The position numbers and the translations under genes were made by a program. DNA of 5,969 nt from an uncultured Porphyromonas sp. Lineage in GTDB: Bacteria > Bacteroidota > Bacteroidia > Bacteroidales > Porphyromonadaceae. The stretch covers positions 1 to 5,969 of the forward strand of contig USJF01000086.1 in assembly GCA_900554935.1 (NCBI GenBank). Direction: 5' to 3'. Shown in pieces: positions 4,459 to 5,969 of this stretch (within the stretch, counting starts at the first letter, position 1; each line of letters starts with the position of its first letter). The notes beneath the pieces are model-generated. The model did not search any database and was not told the DNA's origin. It saw only the letters and a program-made list of their open reading frames with translations.

Positions 4459-5969
4459 ATGGATTACGGAATACTAGATTTTATCTACCTAATAGGTTCG
4501 CTCGGCCTTTTCCTCTACGGAATGAAGATTATGAGTGAGGGCCTACAAAAGGTAGCTGGAGACCGCATGAAGAGCATTCTTGCAGCGATGACCTCCAACC
4601 GCGTCTTCGGAGTATTTACAGGTATATTGATTACAGCACTGGTACAATCCTCTTCGGCCACCACCTTGATGGTAGTCAGCTTTGCCAATGCCTCTCTACT
4701 CAACCTAGCCCAGGCAGTCAGCGTAATTATGGGTGCCAATATCGGTACTACCGTCACCGCATGGATCATCTCGCTTCTTGGCTTTAAGGTAGATATCAGT
4801 GCCTTTGCCGTGCCTTTGATCGCTGTAGCCATTCCATTTATCTTTTCAAAGAAGCAGAGTTATAATTCTTGGGGCGACTTTATCCTCGGTTTTGCACTCC
4901 TTTTCCTTGGGCTACAATTTCTCAAAGATTCAATGCCCGACCTACAGAATAACCCTGAGGCACTTGCCTTTCTGCAGAAATACACCAATATGGGCTTCGG
5001 TTCAGTGCTACTCTTCCTGCTGATTGGTACTATCCTCACCTTCTTGGTGCAGAGCTCGAGTGCCACAGTAGCTATCACCCTTGTGATGTGTAGCCAAGGG
5101 TGGATTCCTTTCTCTATGGGTGCAGCGATGATCCTAGGAGAGAATATCGGTACCACTATTACTGCCAACCTAGCTGCACTTAGTGCAAGTGTCAATGCTA
5201 AGCGAGCTGCGGTATCTCACACACTATTCAACGTTCTAGGTGTGGTCTGGGTGCTATTCCTCTTTTTCCCAGCCGTAAATATGGTTTCTGGGATAGTAGA
5301 GCGCATGGGAGGCTATGACCCTCGCGAACTTTTCCCTCTCATCTCCGACCTCAATGCCCAATACTCGCCTAGCGATATGGCACTGATTACTAAGGGTGGT
5401 CCCCTCCAAGATACAGAGATGCTCCAGATACAAAGCACCGTCCTAGGTATGGCTGGAGCCATTAGCATCGGTCTTTCGCTCTTCCACACGATGTTTAACC
5501 TCGTCAATACCTTTGTGATGATATGGTTTGTCCCTCTGATCGTGAAGGCGTGCGAAATCATCATCAAGCCTGCAAAAGCCATTTCGAATAAGAAGGAGTA
5601 CCCTCACCTACAATTCCTCTCTACTCGTATGCTCTCCACTAGTGAGCTCTCTCTGCTACAGGTGAATAAGGAGATTGTCAACTACAGCAAAAAGACCCAA
5701 AAGATGCTCGGCATGGTGCGCGAAATGAGCAACATGGAGGATGAAGTGGCCTTTGAGGAGAGCTTTACCCGTATTGAAAAGTACGAGCGGATCTGCGATA
5801 GAGTGGAGATAGAGATAGTGCAGTACCTCACCGAGCTATCTAGTGGCGACCTGAGTGCTGAGTCGCGTCGAAATGTTCAGAGCTATCTCCGCATCTCCAG
5901 CGAGATAGAGAGCATGGGCGATGCTTGCTTCAATATGGCTCGCATACTCCGACGCAAGCTCCAAGATGG
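4459..5969 (+). CDS. Na/Pi cotransporter family protein with PhoU-like tail, 3' end outside window
   Basis: Inner-membrane transporter of the NPT2-related (PF02690) family, which couples sodium to phosphate uptake or, in some members, export. Some 503 complete codons are present and the frame is still open at the window end. The inverted duplicated core is clear: QSSSATT at 63-69 with GANIGTT at 92-98, then QSSSAT at 198-203 with GENIGTT at 227-233. Further paired motifs are SHTLFN (253-258) and FHTMFN (342-347). Hydrophobic segments fill residues 8-365. From about 385 the protein becomes charged and helical, consistent with the PhoU-like cytoplasmic domain usual in bacterial members. Relatives usually run to about 550-600 residues, so perhaps 50-100 residues are missing. 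The ATG at 4459 follows an A-rich leader, and MDYGILDFIYLIGSLGLFLYG is a typical N-terminus. The family is secure; the transported anion and direction are not. Confidence 0.95.
   Translation, partial: MDYGILDFIYLIGSLGLFLYGMKIMSEGLQKVAGDRMKSILAAMTSNRVFGVFTGILITALVQSSSATTLMVVSFANASLLNLAQAVSVIMGANIGTTVTAWIISLLGFKVDISAFAVPLIAVAIPFIFSKKQSYNSWGDFILGFALLFLGLQFLKDSMPDLQNNPEALAFLQKYTNMGFGSVLLFLLIGTILTFLVQSSSATVAITLVMCSQGWIPFSMGAAMILGENIGTTITANLAALSASVNAKRAAVSHTLFNVLGVVWVLFLFFPAVNMVSGIVERMGGYDPRELFPLISDLNAQYSPSDMALITKGGPLQDTEMLQIQSTVLGMAGAISIGLSLFHTMFNLVNTFVMIWFVPLIVKACEIIIKPAKAISNKKEYPHLQFLSTRMLSTSELSLLQVNKEIVNYSKKTQKMLGMVREMSNMEDEVAFEESFTRIEKYERICDRVEIEIVQYLTELSSGDLSAESRRNVQSYLRISSEIESMGDACFNMARILRRKLQD

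Noticed and set aside
4515..5582. Three minus-strand open frames opposite the transporter
   Set aside because: The plus strand encodes a complete set of Na/Pi cotransporter motifs through the same stretch. The minus frames only mirror its codon bias.

Overview
The window looks like an ordinary chromosomal segment from a Bacteroidota bacterium, probably order Bacteroidales and plausibly Porphyromonas. Four things point there. Promoters carry a TATCTTTG-type -7 box (Bacteroides consensus TAnnTTTG) with a TTTG-like -33 box about 18-20 bases upstream. Start codons follow A-rich leaders and lack well-placed Shine-Dalgarno sites. RecO has no zinc-finger cysteines. The protein families present (a DUF2156 protein with the C-terminal EDLGLEGLRKAKLSY motif, a PepD-type M20 dipeptidase, and an Na/Pi cotransporter with a PhoU-like tail) are common in that phylum. 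Genus assignment is inference.

Layout: All genes are on the + strand. Bases 1-73 are tRNA-Asp(GUC), missing its first base at the window edge and followed directly by a strong intrinsic terminator (76-121). Bases 122-493 hold no gene but contain five exact-period 23-bp tandem repeats (211-325), then a promoter (434-465). That promoter serves a two-gene unit with a 14-base overlap: a DUF2156/phosphatidylglycerol-lysyltransferase C-terminal-like protein (506-1417) and a GNAT acetyltransferase (1404-2060). A 99-base gap with a promoter and two inverted repeats leads to pepD (2160-3617). recO (3633-4349) follows after 15 bases, so pepD and recO are probably cotranscribed. A 109-base gap with another TATCTTTG box precedes an Na/Pi cotransporter gene (4459-5969) that runs off the window.

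Function: The gene set is mostly housekeeping: translation, peptide turnover, recombinational repair and anion transport. The two GNAT-fold proteins are the only genes whose substrate is unknown; their overlap suggests coupled expression and possibly a shared pathway.

No defence system, mobile element, CRISPR array or clearly new system is visible. The most unexplained signals are the 23-bp repeat array with an invariant dyad core, a 17-bp hairpin inside recO, and the paired inverted repeats over the pepD promoter.
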